Origin: Fodinibacter sp963730365
GTDB lineage: Bacteria > Actinomycetota > Actinomycetes > Actinomycetales > Dermatophilaceae
Direction of reading: 5' to 3'
Length of the DNA: 64,000 bases
Assembly (NCBI GenBank): GCA_963730365.1
Contig: CAVSRM010000008.1
Coordinates: 434,001 to 498,000, forward strand
Below are positions 31,624 through 40,169 of this stretch, in pieces; position 1 is the first letter of the stretch; every line of letters begins with the position of its first letter. The notes below the pieces were generated by a model. It ran no database searches. It was not told the origin of the DNA and worked only from the letters and a program-made list of their open reading frames with translations. Position numbers and translations under genes: made by a program.

Positions 31624-31917
31624 GGAGCCCTCCACCCACACGCGGGAAGTGCCGTGCGACAGCACCCAGGCACAGTCAACAGCATCGACTGCGAGATCGA
31701 TGAGTCCGCCGCGAAGAGAAGACCCAAGGTCGCCGCCGACGGTGGGCGGTCCGTCCGTCGCGCTCACGCCGCGATACGTGCGCCCTGCAGGCGGCGGAGT
31801 GGGGCAGTCTCAGGGACGAGAGGTGCGACCGGAACTGCCGACGAGCGCGGGGTCGACCCGCGTAGCTCTGCGAATCGCATGCCGCTCTCTGGCTGGGGAT
31901 GCCGCCGAGACCAACCC

Positions 31918-32340
31918 TCAGTCGACCATTCGGGACTCTGCCTGTTCGGTGATCTGAGCGATCAGCGCATCTCGATGCCGCGCTGCGGCGGCCTGCTCGG
32001 CGGGGACCTGAACGGCGGTGTTGGCGATCCCCCAGATCATCAGGTCGACCAGGACCGGGATGAGCTCGCTCGCCGGACGACGTGGCACGTAGATCCAGCG
32101 CCGGCCGTCTGCCGGGTCACGCACCCGGTCCACGATCCCGCTGTCGCGCAGGCGCTGCAGGCGCTCGGCGAGCGTGTTCGTCGCGATCGCCTCGTCGGCC
32201 GCGAAGTCGGCGAAATGGGTGCGACCGCCGATCAGCAGGTCCCGGAGCACGACCAACGTCCACCGGTCCCCGAGGACGTCGAGGGAGGCAGCGACCGGGC
32301 ACGAGGACCGCAGCTCAGGCGTGGGCGCTGACGACACCAC
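31918..32340 (-). CDS. HxlR family transcriptional regulator
   Basis: 140 residues from GTG (32340 or 32337). The winged helix shows CPVAASLDVLGDRWTLVVLR at the start, FADFAADEAIATNTLAERLQ in the recognition region and DGRRWIYVPRRPAS in the wing, all HxlR hallmarks, including the first cysteine. It is divergent from the alpha/beta hydrolase gene with 81 bases between the starts, which contain a palindromic operator candidate. Probably represses the hydrolase and itself. Confidence 0.9.
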   Translation of the reverse strand: MVSSAPTPELRSSCPVAASLDVLGDRWTLVVLRDLLIGGRTHFADFAADEAIATNTLAERLQRLRDSGIVDRVRDPADGRRWIYVPRRPASELIPVLVDLMIWGIANTAVQVPAEQAAAARHRDALIAQITEQAESRMVD

Positions 32341-32348
32341 TCCATCCT

Positions 32349-32397
32349 ACTTGCATTTCAGGAGTGATCTCGCTAAAGTCGATTGCATATTGCAAGT
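32349..32397. promoter_or_regulatory. Candidate HxlR operator in a divergent intergenic region
   Basis: ACTTGCA (32349-32355) and TGCAAGT (32391-32397) form an inverted pair. Inside the right end the local palindrome TTGCATATTGCAA (32384-32396; arms TTGCA/TGCAA, 3-base centre) has the form bound by HxlR-type dimers. It lies between two divergent starts. Confidence 0.55.
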
Positions 32398-32421
32398 CAT
32401 ACTCCAAAAGGAGGGCCCGTC

Positions 32422-33276
32422 GTGGAACGGACCCAGTTCGAACACGCCATCGTGGGTGGCCACCGCCTTCGCTTCGCTGCTGCGCGGACGCCAGGTGCAC
32501 CACAGATGTTGATGACGTCGCCGCAGCCGATGAGCGTGCTGACATACCGGAACATGTGGGACCGGCTCGCCGAGCGATTCGATCTCGTCGCCGTCGACCT
32601 GCCGAACCATGGCGGGTCGGACGCAACCTCGGACGTCATCACGGTCGATGAGCACGCCGCGTTCCTCGGCGAGATCCTCGATTACTTCGACCTCGAGCGT
32701 CCCCACGTCGTCGGACCAGACATCGGGACGCCTACGGTGCTGCGTTTCGTGGCTGACCACCCGGAGCGGATCGCATCGGTCGTCGGCGGCGACGCTGGGA
32801 CGCTCTCGCCGGTCGAGGGTGAACTGACCTTCCGGCTGCTGGTCAACTCCCGGCTGTTCGGGCTGGCGACGCGCTCACTCGGTCGACAGCTGGGTGGCCG
32901 CTTCTACGCGGGCGCGGCGAACCGCGTCGGATTCCACCAGGAGCGGCCCTCGAAGGCAGTGCTGAACGATTTCCGCGATGGCTCGACCGGGCCGGGCAAA
33001 CTCCGTGGCCAGGTGGGCTTCCTCGCCAGCTACCCGGGCATCGTGCCCCGCATGATGGAGTCCTACCCGTCGATCCAGACCCCGGTCCTGGTGCTCCACG
33101 GCGAACACGACACCTTCGTCGCGATGAGCAACTCCAAGCGTCTCAGCGAACTCCTTCCCAACAGCGAGTTCGCCGTCATCCCCGACGCAGCGCACTACTC
33201 GTGGGAGGACGGCACCGAGGTCTACCTGCAACACATCCTCGATTGGATCGACAAGGTCGAATCAGGACGACGCTGA
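32422..33276 (+). CDS. Alpha/beta hydrolase
   Basis: 284 residues from GTG 32422, which has AAGGAGGG seven bases upstream; an in-frame TTG at 32383 lies inside the operator region and is unlikely. The fold is visible (FDLVAVDLPNHGGSD, VLVLHGEHDTF, IPDAAHYSWE with the catalytic His). The nucleophile elbow reads VVGPDIGTP, with Asp where Ser is usual. An aspartate nucleophile is the hallmark of haloalkane dehalogenases and epoxide hydrolases, so this may act on halogenated or epoxide substrates rather than esters. Likely controlled by the divergent HxlR regulator. Confidence 0.85.
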   Translation: MERTQFEHAIVGGHRLRFAAARTPGAPQMLMTSPQPMSVLTYRNMWDRLAERFDLVAVDLPNHGGSDATSDVITVDEHAAFLGEILDYFDLERPHVVGPDIGTPTVLRFVADHPERIASVVGGDAGTLSPVEGELTFRLLVNSRLFGLATRSLGRQLGGRFYAGAANRVGFHQERPSKAVLNDFRDGSTGPGKLRGQVGFLASYPGIVPRMMESYPSIQTPVLVLHGEHDTFVAMSNSKRLSELLPNSEFAVIPDAAHYSWEDGTEVYLQHILDWIDKVESGRR

Positions 33277-33362
33277 GGCCCCGCCCGCCCGAGCCCGACC
33301 GATCGTCGGCACGGCCTGAGCGGCGATGTCCAGGAGGACACGATCCGGGCACGACGGGCGTC

Positions 33363-33506
33363 GGACGCCTCGAGACCGTCGGGGCCGTCCCGGCCGACAC
33401 CCACGACGAGTGGGCCACCGACGAACGCCGCTACCTCTCCGAAGAATCCATGGCCAAGATCGGCACCATCGACGAGGATGACCCCGTCGCCCTCACCAAG
33501 GGCTGA
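33363..33506 (+). pseudogene. IS256-family transposase C-terminal remnant
   Basis: The frame reads RLETVGAVPADTHDEW followed by DERRYLSEESMAKI, the conserved end of IS256/Mutator-type transposases (usual form L(V/I)GAVLAEQHDEW...RRY). Only about 48 codons remain; no catalytic part or terminal inverted repeats are seen. It abuts a GAF-ANTAR gene that lacks its 5' half. Confidence 0.75.
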
Positions 33507-33521
33507 CCGGTAGGCATCGAG

Positions 33522-33893
33522 ATGACCTCAGAGCCCACCACTCCGCGGGACTCCTACGACACCGCCGCCATCGCCTGCCTCAACGTCTTCTCCGACGAGA
33601 CCGGGGCCTTCGACGACGCCTCGCTCGGAGTCGGCCTCCTTCTCGCCACTCACGCCTCCCTGCTCGTCACGGTGGCCCTGGAGCGCGACCACGCCCGCAA
33701 CCTCGAGCGTGCCCTCCAGAGCAACCGCGAGATCGGCGTGGCGATCGGGGTGCTCATGCAGAGACACCGGCTCTCCAAGGACCAGGCGTTCGACGTGCTT
33801 CGCCTCGCGAGAGAGGACTCCAACCGCAAGCTCGCGGAGGTCGCCACCGAGGCGGTCGAGACCGGGACCACCACCGTGCGCGGCCTGGGCTGA
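33522..33893 (+). CDS. ANTAR domain protein with truncated GAF domain
   Basis: 123 residues. ACLNVFSDETGAFDDASLGV and GLLLATHASLLVTVALERD are the last strands and helix of a GAF domain whose first 100 or so residues are missing. A complete ANTAR domain follows (LQSNREIGVAIGVLMQRHRL, FDVLRLAREDSNRKLAEVAT). ANTAR proteins bind paired hexaloop RNA hairpins and prevent transcription termination. The ribosome site is weak. Because the IS256 remnant lies 15 bases upstream, the gene was probably decapitated by transposition or deletion and may be non-functional. Confidence 0.7.
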   Translation: MTSEPTTPRDSYDTAAIACLNVFSDETGAFDDASLGVGLLLATHASLLVTVALERDHARNLERALQSNREIGVAIGVLMQRHRLSKDQAFDVLRLAREDSNRKLAEVATEAVETGTTTVRGLG

Positions 33894-33950
33894 CCCCGCC
33901 GGCTGACGGCTGACCGGCTGGAGACCCCTCGCGCGGCCCGTGCGGCGGAC

Positions 33951-34655
33951 TCAGCGCAGGCTGGAGTTCCGGGCCCGCCGCATCACCACGCGCGCCGCGG
34001 CGCCAAGGGTCAGACCCTCGGCCTCGGCGAGCTGCTGCAGCGCCTCGAAGGCTGCGGGCATGGAGATCGAGCGGACGTGGCCCAAGGCCCCCTTGGCCCG
34101 CTCGACCGTCGCCCGCTGGGCCAGGGCTTCGTCGAGGGACCGGGTGAGCAGCCCTTCGGTCTCCCGCTGGCAGAGGACGAGGAGGGTCGCGGTGTCGGCC
34201 AGCGCGCGCGCCTCGGCGGCGCGCGACACGCGGTCCTCGGCGAGGGAGCGACCGAAGATGTTCAGGGCGCCGAAGCACTCACCGTGCCAGGTCATGGGGG
34301 TGGCGCCCACCTCCACGTAGCCCGCGTCGACGATGTGCCGACCCACGGTCGGCCAGCGGGAAAGAATCGTCCCCGCCCCCGACACCACCACCGGCTCCCC
34401 GGAGTCGATGCTCTCGACACACGGACCCTCTTCCTCCTGGGCCTGGTGAATCTCCAGGTCCTCGGCCCGGTGCGAGGAGGCCGCCAGCACCTCGAGACCC
34501 TTACCCGCCCGAACGAGGATGGCGGCGGAGTCGGCCCCGAGCACCTGGGACGCTCCGAGCAGGAGGCTGGCCAGCCCCCCCGTCACGTCCTGGTCGGAGG
34601 CAACCATGGCGGAGTTCGCCCTGGCCAGCACCTGCGAGACGTTCAGCGCACTCAT
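33951..34655 (-). CDS. GAF and ANTAR domain regulator
   Basis: 234 residues. GAF domain, about 20-150 (LGADSAAILVRAGKGLEVLA, GPCVESIDSGEPVVVSG, GECFGALNIFGRSL), then an ANTAR-type helical domain (ATVERAKGALGHVRSISMPA, LAEAEGLTLGAAARVV). GAF presumably senses a small ligand or redox state and the ANTAR part binds RNA. Its start overlaps the stop of the second GAF-ANTAR gene (ATGA), so the two are co-translated. Convergent with the truncated ANTAR gene 57 bases away. Confidence 0.85.
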   Translation of the reverse strand: MSALNVSQVLARANSAMVASDQDVTGGLASLLLGASQVLGADSAAILVRAGKGLEVLAASSHRAEDLEIHQAQEEEGPCVESIDSGEPVVVSGAGTILSRWPTVGRHIVDAGYVEVGATPMTWHGECFGALNIFGRSLAEDRVSRAAEARALADTATLLVLCQRETEGLLTRSLDEALAQRATVERAKGALGHVRSISMPAAFEALQQLAEAEGLTLGAAARVVMRRARNSSLR

Positions 34656-35365
34656 GAGGACTCGATCTCCCGGTCTGAGGTTGCCGAGAAGGTGACCCGG
34701 CGGTTGACGATGTCATGGGAACTGCGTGGCACGCTCTGGTCGTGGGAGTAGGCATGAGCCCGGATCAGCGCCAGCGCATCATCCTCGCCCACCCCCAGCT
34801 GGGCGATCACCATCCCGGTGGCCTGGTGGACCTCCGCCCGGGCCGACCACGCACCACCGCCGGTCTCCTGATGGGTCGGGCCGTCAGCAAGAAGCGCGGC
34901 CGCGAGCACCCGTGCGACGGCCGCGGCGTCCTCGACGTCGAAGTCGCGGCCCGCCCCGTGCTGGTACAGCGTGAGGACGCCGATGACGGGTGGGTCACCC
35001 AGCGGCACCGCATGGACGGTGACCGGAGCCACCTCTGACAACCCGGAGTCCTCAAGAAGGGGCCACCTCGGGTCCACGCCTGCGCCCCCGACGTCGAGGC
35101 GCAGGTAGGCACCGGACGAGAACGCGTCGGCACCCGGGCCCTGGCCCATCAGCTCCAGGGCCTCCTCGATGATCCGAGCGGTGTCGTCGGACGCGCACAG
35201 GGTGACCCGTTCCGGTCGCGTGTAGGCCACCGTGATCGCAGCACCGTCGCAGCCCAGCGTCGTCGATGCCGCACGACAGAACCTTGCGGCGAGCGGAACC
35301 CCTTGGTCCGAGCCTTCCACCAGGCCGACGGCCAGTCGCGTGAGGATGTCGTCGACGTCGGTCAC
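34652..35365 (-). CDS. GAF and ANTAR domain regulator (second)
   Basis: About 237 residues from GTG 35365, which has GGAGG eight bases upstream; an ATG at 35455 would add 30 Gly/Ser-rich residues. GAF part: RFCRAASTTLGCDGAAITVA, APVTVHAVPLGDPPVIGVLT. ANTAR part: ARAEVHQATGMVIAQLGVGE, DDALALIRAHAYSHDQSV. Upstream partner of the 33951-34655 gene, coupled by a 4-base overlap. The two could act as a heterodimeric sensor and antiterminator; targets unknown. Confidence 0.85.
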   Translation of the reverse strand: MTDVDDILTRLAVGLVEGSDQGVPLAARFCRAASTTLGCDGAAITVAYTRPERVTLCASDDTARIIEEALELMGQGPGADAFSSGAYLRLDVGGAGVDPRWPLLEDSGLSEVAPVTVHAVPLGDPPVIGVLTLYQHGAGRDFDVEDAAAVARVLAAALLADGPTHQETGGGAWSARAEVHQATGMVIAQLGVGEDDALALIRAHAYSHDQSVPRSSHDIVNRRVTFSATSDREIESS

Positions 35366-36207
35366 CGTGGCCACCTCCGAACTACCCTCCAGGGGATCTC
35401 CGACCCCTCCACCGTACCCTCCGGACCCGGACCAAGGCGGGCCCGCTTTCGACATGCCGCCCGGCCCCTGCCGCCGGGTCCGGGGCGCGTACGAGCACCG
35501 CGTCCGCGGCGACATCCGGCTCTTGACAGTGGCCCTCCGCCGGCTGACCTGCGACCTTCTCCCACACCGAGACGAGAACCCGGTGCTCGCCGGCGAACCG
35601 AACGCCACCGGGAGCCCCGGCACCGCTCCGGACCCCCGTCGGTGCTACGTGGCGAGCTGGCCGGAGTCAGCGCGTTCCGTGTCTCGCCTCAAGCGCTCCG
35701 GGCCCGGGGCTGCCCGGCGCCGCGAGGCCCTCACCAACCCAGGCCAAGACGAGATCGGTGGATCGAGGCTTGGACGAAGCGAGCCGACCTTCGGAGGGAG
35801 TGCGCGACGAAACCTCCGCCGGGCCTCGGCGCTGGCTACCCTCAAGGCAACCCAGGGTTTTGCCCCCGGCACGGTCCGACAGCGCGGCCGGACCACTTGC
35901 CTTCACGGTCAGGACGGTCACGTGCGCGCACACTCACCAGGTCCCCCTCGGACCCGAACGAGATCGACGACGCGGCCGACAGGGCCGTGCAACGCCACGC
36001 CGGCGGCCCCGTTCTCACCCCGCAGGCCCCTGTCGTGCCAGGCCGCGATCGGCGAGCGCATCGTGCCGAGCCAGATGCAGGTATCCCGCGCTCGCCTCGA
36101 TCGGCCGGCACCGCGACCACGCCGACCTCTCTCTAGTGACGCGCGACAAGCGACCCAGTCCCCGTGTCCCTTCCGTCGCCATCCACGAAACCAACGAAGG
36201 AGATCCC
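35366..36207. other. Long stretch without a supportable gene
   Basis: 842 bases. Open frames exist on both strands but are Arg/Pro-rich and show no recognisable domain. The left end holds the promoter region of the GAF-ANTAR pair, the right end the AAGGAG site of the next small gene. It may contain decayed genes. Confidence 0.5.
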
Positions 36208-36414
36208 ATGGACCCCTCCATACCCCGGCTACTCCCTGACGGCAGCACCTATCCGCCCGTGACGCCCGACCCCCCGCCGCCCCCCGGGTACGTCTCGCCA
36301 TGGGAGGAGCGCGCCCAGCAGGCGGGGGGGTCGGATGAGCCCGGAGCGGCCACCAGCAACATCGACGCGGTCGAAGGGAACGACGGCGAACCGGTCCGCG
36401 AGGAACGGTCGTGA
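36208..36414 (+). CDS. Small proline-rich acidic protein, unknown
   Basis: 68 residues. Proline-rich first half (YPPVTPDPPPPPGYVSPWEE), acidic second half (DAVEGNDGEPVREERS). AAGGAG lies seven bases before the ATG, and the stop overlaps the GTG of the F420-dependent enzyme (GTGA), which supports real translation and a joint operon. No function recognised. Confidence 0.6.
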   Translation: MDPSIPRLLPDGSTYPPVTPDPPPPPGYVSPWEERAQQAGGSDEPGAATSNIDAVEGNDGEPVREERS

Positions 36415-37364
36415 GGGCTGGATACTTCCTCTCCTGTGAGGAGTACAGCCCCGAGGAGCTGGTCGAGCAGGCGGTGCTGGCCGAGGAGGCGGGCTTCTGC
36501 GGTCTGTGGATAAGCGACCACTATCACCCGTGGAACGACGAGCAGGGCCAGAGCCCCTTCGTCTGGTCGGTGATCGGGGCCATCTCGCAAGCCTGCTCGT
36601 TGCCGGTCATGACCGCCGTCACCTGCCCCACGGTGCGTCTCCACCCCGCTGTCGTTGCGCAGGCGGCGGCCACGTCGGCGGTGATGCTGGACGGGAACTT
36701 CGTGCTCGGCGTCGGCTCCGGCGAGGCTCTCAACGAGCACATCCTCGGGGACGCCTGGCCGCACGCGGCCAGGCGACTGGACATGCTCGAGGAGGCTGTC
36801 GCGGTCATGCGAGCGCTGTGGACCGGGGACGTCGTATCCCACGAAGGCGCGCACTACACGGTGGACACGGCCCGGATCTACACCCTCCCGGAGCGGCCGC
36901 CGCCCGTCTACGTCTCGGCTTTCGGGCCCAAGGCGGTGGAGGTCGCGGCGCGGATCGGAGACGGCCTCGTCACGACACAGCCGGACGGCGATGCCGTGGA
37001 GCGGTTCCGCGGGGCGAAGGGGGGCACCGCCCCTGCTGTGGCTGGGTTCAAGGTGGCGTATGCCGGGTCCGCGGACGAGGGGCTCGACCACGCCCACCGG
37101 CTGTGGGCCAACGCCGGGCTCCCCGGCGAGCTGGCGCAGGTGCTGCCCTCCCCACAGCACTTCGAGCAAGCGTCGTCGATCGTGACGCGAGCGTCCACGG
37201 CGGACTCCGTGGTCGCGGGGAACGACGCGGCCCAGCACCGGGATGCCTTCGCGCCCTTTGCCGACGCGGGCTTCGACGAGGTATACGTCGCCAACATGGG
37301 CCCGCATTACCGGGAGATGATCGAGTTCTACGGCGAGCACGTCCTGCCGAGCCTGATGCCCTGA
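36411..37364 (+). CDS. F420-dependent LLM-class oxidoreductase (TIGR03557-like)
   Basis: 317 residues, a luciferase-like TIM barrel. MRAGYFLSCEEYSPEELVEQ, GLWISDHYHPWNDEQGQSPF and VLGVGSGEALNEHILGDAWP are characteristic of the F420-dependent glucose-6-phosphate dehydrogenase-like subgroup. It should transfer hydride between coenzyme F420 and a substrate that cannot be specified (G6PD or an alcohol/aldehyde dehydrogenase are options). GTG start coupled to the upstream small gene. Confidence 0.88.
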   Translation: MRAGYFLSCEEYSPEELVEQAVLAEEAGFCGLWISDHYHPWNDEQGQSPFVWSVIGAISQACSLPVMTAVTCPTVRLHPAVVAQAAATSAVMLDGNFVLGVGSGEALNEHILGDAWPHAARRLDMLEEAVAVMRALWTGDVVSHEGAHYTVDTARIYTLPERPPPVYVSAFGPKAVEVAARIGDGLVTTQPDGDAVERFRGAKGGTAPAVAGFKVAYAGSADEGLDHAHRLWANAGLPGELAQVLPSPQHFEQASSIVTRASTADSVVAGNDAAQHRDAFAPFADAGFDEVYVANMGPHYREMIEFYGEHVLPSLMP

Positions 37365-37373
37365 GGTCCGGCG

Positions 37374-38036
37374 CTACCAGTCCATCAGCGCCTGGAGCAG
37401 GGCAGCGGGGTCAGGGAAGACGTGCGCCGCCCCGGCGTCGCGCAGCTCCGCGGCGCTGGTGCCTCCGCACTCCAGCCCGATCCCTACCCCGTCCACGGCG
37501 CGACACGCCTGCAGGTCCCACACGGAGTCGCCGACGAAGAGGGTGTGCCGGGGGTCCAGGTCACCGCGCGCCAGCGCCTCCTGGAAGATCTGACTTCCCG
37601 GTTTCGACTCCGCGACATCACTCGCGGAGACCACCACGTCGAAGTCAGGGTCGCCGAGACTGCGGAGCAGGGCCGTCGTGTCTCGCTCTCCCGAGGATGT
37701 TGCCAGCACCACGAGGAGGTCGACGTGGTGGCACCACCGGATGAGCTCGCAGGCCCCGCGCAGTGGCGTGACCCGGTCGTGCCACTGCGCGAAGAGCGCG
37801 TCGTGGGCGACGGTGACGTCGGTATCGGCGCCGGGGTCCCGCTCAGGTCCCAGCACGTGTCCGACGAGGCGATCCGCACCCATGCCGATCGCGCGGTGCA
37901 CAGCCGCCATCGTGGGTGTTCTTCCATACTGGCGGAATGCCTGCCACCAGCACAGCGTGTGGACATAGGTGGTGTCCACGAGCGTGCCGTCCAGGTCGAG
38001 GACGACCCCTCGGGCGCCCTGCAACGCGCGATCCAT
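37374..38036 (-). CDS. HAD-superfamily hydrolase
   Basis: 220 residues. Motif I DLDGTLVDT with the nucleophile Asp near residue 14, motif II VVLATSSG, motif III lysine in VAESKPGSQIF, motif IV FVGDSVWDLQAC. A helical cap lies between motifs I and II, giving a phosphoglycolate phosphatase/beta-phosphoglucomutase-like enzyme. The substrate is a small phosphate ester, not determinable here. Convergent with the F420-dependent gene, nine bases apart. Confidence 0.9.
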   Translation of the reverse strand: MDRALQGARGVVLDLDGTLVDTTYVHTLCWWQAFRQYGRTPTMAAVHRAIGMGADRLVGHVLGPERDPGADTDVTVAHDALFAQWHDRVTPLRGACELIRWCHHVDLLVVLATSSGERDTTALLRSLGDPDFDVVVSASDVAESKPGSQIFQEALARGDLDPRHTLFVGDSVWDLQACRAVDGVGIGLECGGTSAAELRDAGAAHVFPDPAALLQALMDW

Positions 38037-38166
38037 GTGCTCCTTCGCCCCTTTCGGTGTGGCTACCGGTCACATTGCCCACTGGCGCACGTCCCAAACC
38101 TCGGGTGGTTTTGCGGCCGTGGACAACGGGTATCACATCCGGGAAGGCTCGATGAGAGGAGACACC

Positions 38167-38436
38167 ATGCCACGGCGCACGCCTGGTCCGTCGGTCAAGG
38201 ACGCGGAGATGTACGAGTCGCTGCGCGACGACGGTGCGAGCAAGGAGAAGGCGGCCCGCATCGCCAACGCCTCAGCGAACACCTCTCGCTCCGAGGTGGG
38301 ACGTAGGGGCGGTCGTAGCGGCGACTACGAGCAGTGGACCAAGAAGGAGCTCGTGAAGAGAGCGCGCGAGCTGGAGATCTCGGGGCGGTCGACGATGTCG
38401 AAGTCCCAGCTCATCTCGGCACTTCGCAACCACTGA
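38167..38436 (+). CDS. Small DUF7218-like protein with Rho_N/SAP-type motif
   Basis: 89 residues. The first part (PSVKDAEMYESLRDDGASKE, KAARIANASAN) is typical of small stress-associated actinobacterial proteins. The C-terminal TKKELVKRARELEISGRSTM, then SKSQLISALRNH is a Rho_N/SAP-like helix-extended-loop-helix that binds nucleic acid. AGGAG lies just upstream of ATG 38167; a start at 38152 is less well placed. Probably a DNA/RNA-binding accessory protein. Confidence 0.8.
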   Translation: MPRRTPGPSVKDAEMYESLRDDGASKEKAARIANASANTSRSEVGRRGGRSGDYEQWTKKELVKRARELEISGRSTMSKSQLISALRNH

Positions 38437-38657
38437 GCCCCGCCCCGCCGGTGAGGCTCGGGGTCTGAAGGTGCCGGGACGCCGACCGGCCCTACCGGGC
38501 TGGGCGGCTGGGACTGCGACAGTTGCCATCTCCCACCCGGAAAGGGCATCTGTGAGCTCGAGCCCGCTGTCAGGTCCGCGGGCCGGCACCGACAGGTCGA
38601 GGACATGGCGCTGCTGCGGCACCGGCGGTCGCCGACGCACTCAGGACCGTCCCGAGC

Positions 38658-38982
38658 GTGCCTGGGGCCGCCGGCACCGGCAGGCCGCTGCTGGCGGGGG
38701 ATTCGGCGTCCTACTCCCCGCGGTGGTGCCGCGGTCCACGGCGCAGCTGTCGGTCACCGGTCGCCCGAACCCCGAGTTAGAGGCCGCCATCAGCCGGGAC
38801 GCGTGGACACCCATCGACGACACAGACGTCGTGGACGAGGAGCGACCCAAGGGCGTGGCGTCGCCGGGCCGAGCCGGCACCGCATCCTCCTCCAAAGGGC
38901 CACCGAGCGGGTGTCCGGCCGCTGGGTGGCTCGCCGCAGCGCCGACCTGAAGACCGTCGCGGCCGACGAGGCCGACCGAAGG
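38658..38982 (+). pseudogene. IS1380-family transposase remnant in three frames
   Basis: Similarity to the middle of IS1380 transposases continues through three successive frames. The first, from 38658, reads PGAAGTGRPLLAGDSASYS (usual ...VRADSAFYS). The second, about 38735-38842, reads AQLSVTGRPNPELEAAISRD then AWTPIDDTD (usual FSVTVR...DAWTPI). The third, 38896-38982, reads RATERVSGRWVARRSADLKT (usual VTGRLIVRRVKDL). No intact ends are visible. Confidence 0.65.
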
Positions 38983-39635
38983 ACGCCTGGTCAGCCCACG
39001 CGACGCCTCGACGGCCCCCCCGAGTGCGGCCCAGACGACATGGCCGGTTCGGTCCCTACTGTCCAGGTCGTCACCGACCGCGCGACGGACCTGCGCGACG
39101 GACTCGGGGCGCGCGGGCACCCAGACCGTGCAGATGACGCACTCCTGCCCGGGGCCAAGACGCTCCGTCACTTCCAGGGGGCCCTGCTCGTCCTCCGCGA
39201 CCGGCGAGTTCGGGGGGTGGTCGGCACGGACATGACGGGTCCTTCCACTGAGGGAAAGGCCACCCTGTCGGACCTCGCGCTGCGCTTCGAAAAGGCCTGC
39301 GCTGCCGCATTTCAGCATCGGGGAGCCGTAGCCCGCATGAGAGCGGCACATAGCCTGGGCCGCTTCACCGACGCGGAACAACTGGCACCTCCCCGGGGTG
39401 CCACCACCTTGAACGACAGCCCCCGCGTTCGACAATGATGCCCAGTTCGGAGAGACGCGGCTGCGGCGATGCAGGGCCCGGGGCAGTCGACGCCGATCAC
39501 ATCGCTGCGGCAGACTCGGTCAGCGTCACGTCCCCGCGTCATAGCCGGGTCGAGACGAGCGCGACCAACGAGGACGTCCCCGCCGGGCCGGCGTCCTAGA
39601 CTGCTCACCACCGATGATGAGGGAGACCTGGAGAC
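38983..39635. other. Stretch without a supportable gene
   Basis: 653 bases. A minus-strand segment around 39075-39150 reads VWVPARPESVAQVRRAVGDD, faintly like the start of an RsbW-type anti-sigma ATPase, but no ATP-binding motifs follow. The right end contains the ribosome site GGAG before ATG 39636. Confidence 0.4.
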
Positions 39636-40169
39636 ATGGGTGACGCGGGTGGGGCGGCGGAGTCGGAGCAGCCGTCGCGTCGGACCCTGATTCGCAACTG
39701 GGACGAGCTGCTCCAGGAGATCAGGGTCACCCAGACCGGGGTGCAGATCCTCACGGGCTTCCTCCTCACCGTCCCGTTCTCCACCCGGTTCACCGACCTC
39801 ACCGACGTGCAGGTCGGCATCTACCTGGCGGTGCTCGGCGGTTCCGTGCTCACCACTGGTCTGGTGGTCGCTCCCGTCGCCTTCCACCGCGCCCTGTTCC
39901 GTCACCGACGACGCGAGCTGCTCGTCGAGTCCGCCAACCGTCTGGCCGTCGCGGGGCTGGCGACCCTCGCCATCACCGTCTCCGGAGTCCTCCTCCTCGT
40001 CGTTGACATCACCCTCGACCGAGCCGCGGCCGTGCTGGCGGGCGGAGGAGCGCTGCTCGTGCTCGCGCTGTTGTGGGGCGTGCTGCCCCGGGTCGCAGAC
40101 CGCCTGGCCGACACTCCGCACAACCCTCCGCCGTCCGGTGGCGACAGAGAAACCGGGTCACCCTCGTGA
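39636..40169 (+). CDS. DUF6328-like four-helix membrane protein
   Basis: 177 residues. NWDELLQEIRVTQTGVQILT leads into the first helix (GFLLTVPFSTRF), followed by three more (VGIYLAVLGGSVLTTGLVVA; AVAGLATLAITVSGVLLLVV; AAVLAGGGALLVLALLWGVL). The block QEIRVTQTGVQIL...F and the HR-rich cytoplasmic loop FHRALFRHRRRELL fit DUF6328, widespread in actinobacteria and without assigned function. Appears monocistronic. Confidence 0.8.
   Translation: MGDAGGAAESEQPSRRTLIRNWDELLQEIRVTQTGVQILTGFLLTVPFSTRFTDLTDVQVGIYLAVLGGSVLTTGLVVAPVAFHRALFRHRRRELLVESANRLAVAGLATLAITVSGVLLLVVDITLDRAAAVLAGGGALLVLALLWGVLPRVADRLADTPHNPPPSGGDRETGSPS

Noticed and set aside
35456..36207. Several open frames in the gap before the F420-dependent gene
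   Set aside because: No domain, no ribosome site, and competing frames on both strands of similar length.
39060..39170. Minus-strand segment resembling the start of an RsbW-type anti-sigma ATPase
   Set aside because: Only about 20 residues (VWVPARPESVAQVRRAVGDD) look similar; none of the N, G1 or G2 ATP-binding boxes follow in any nearby frame.
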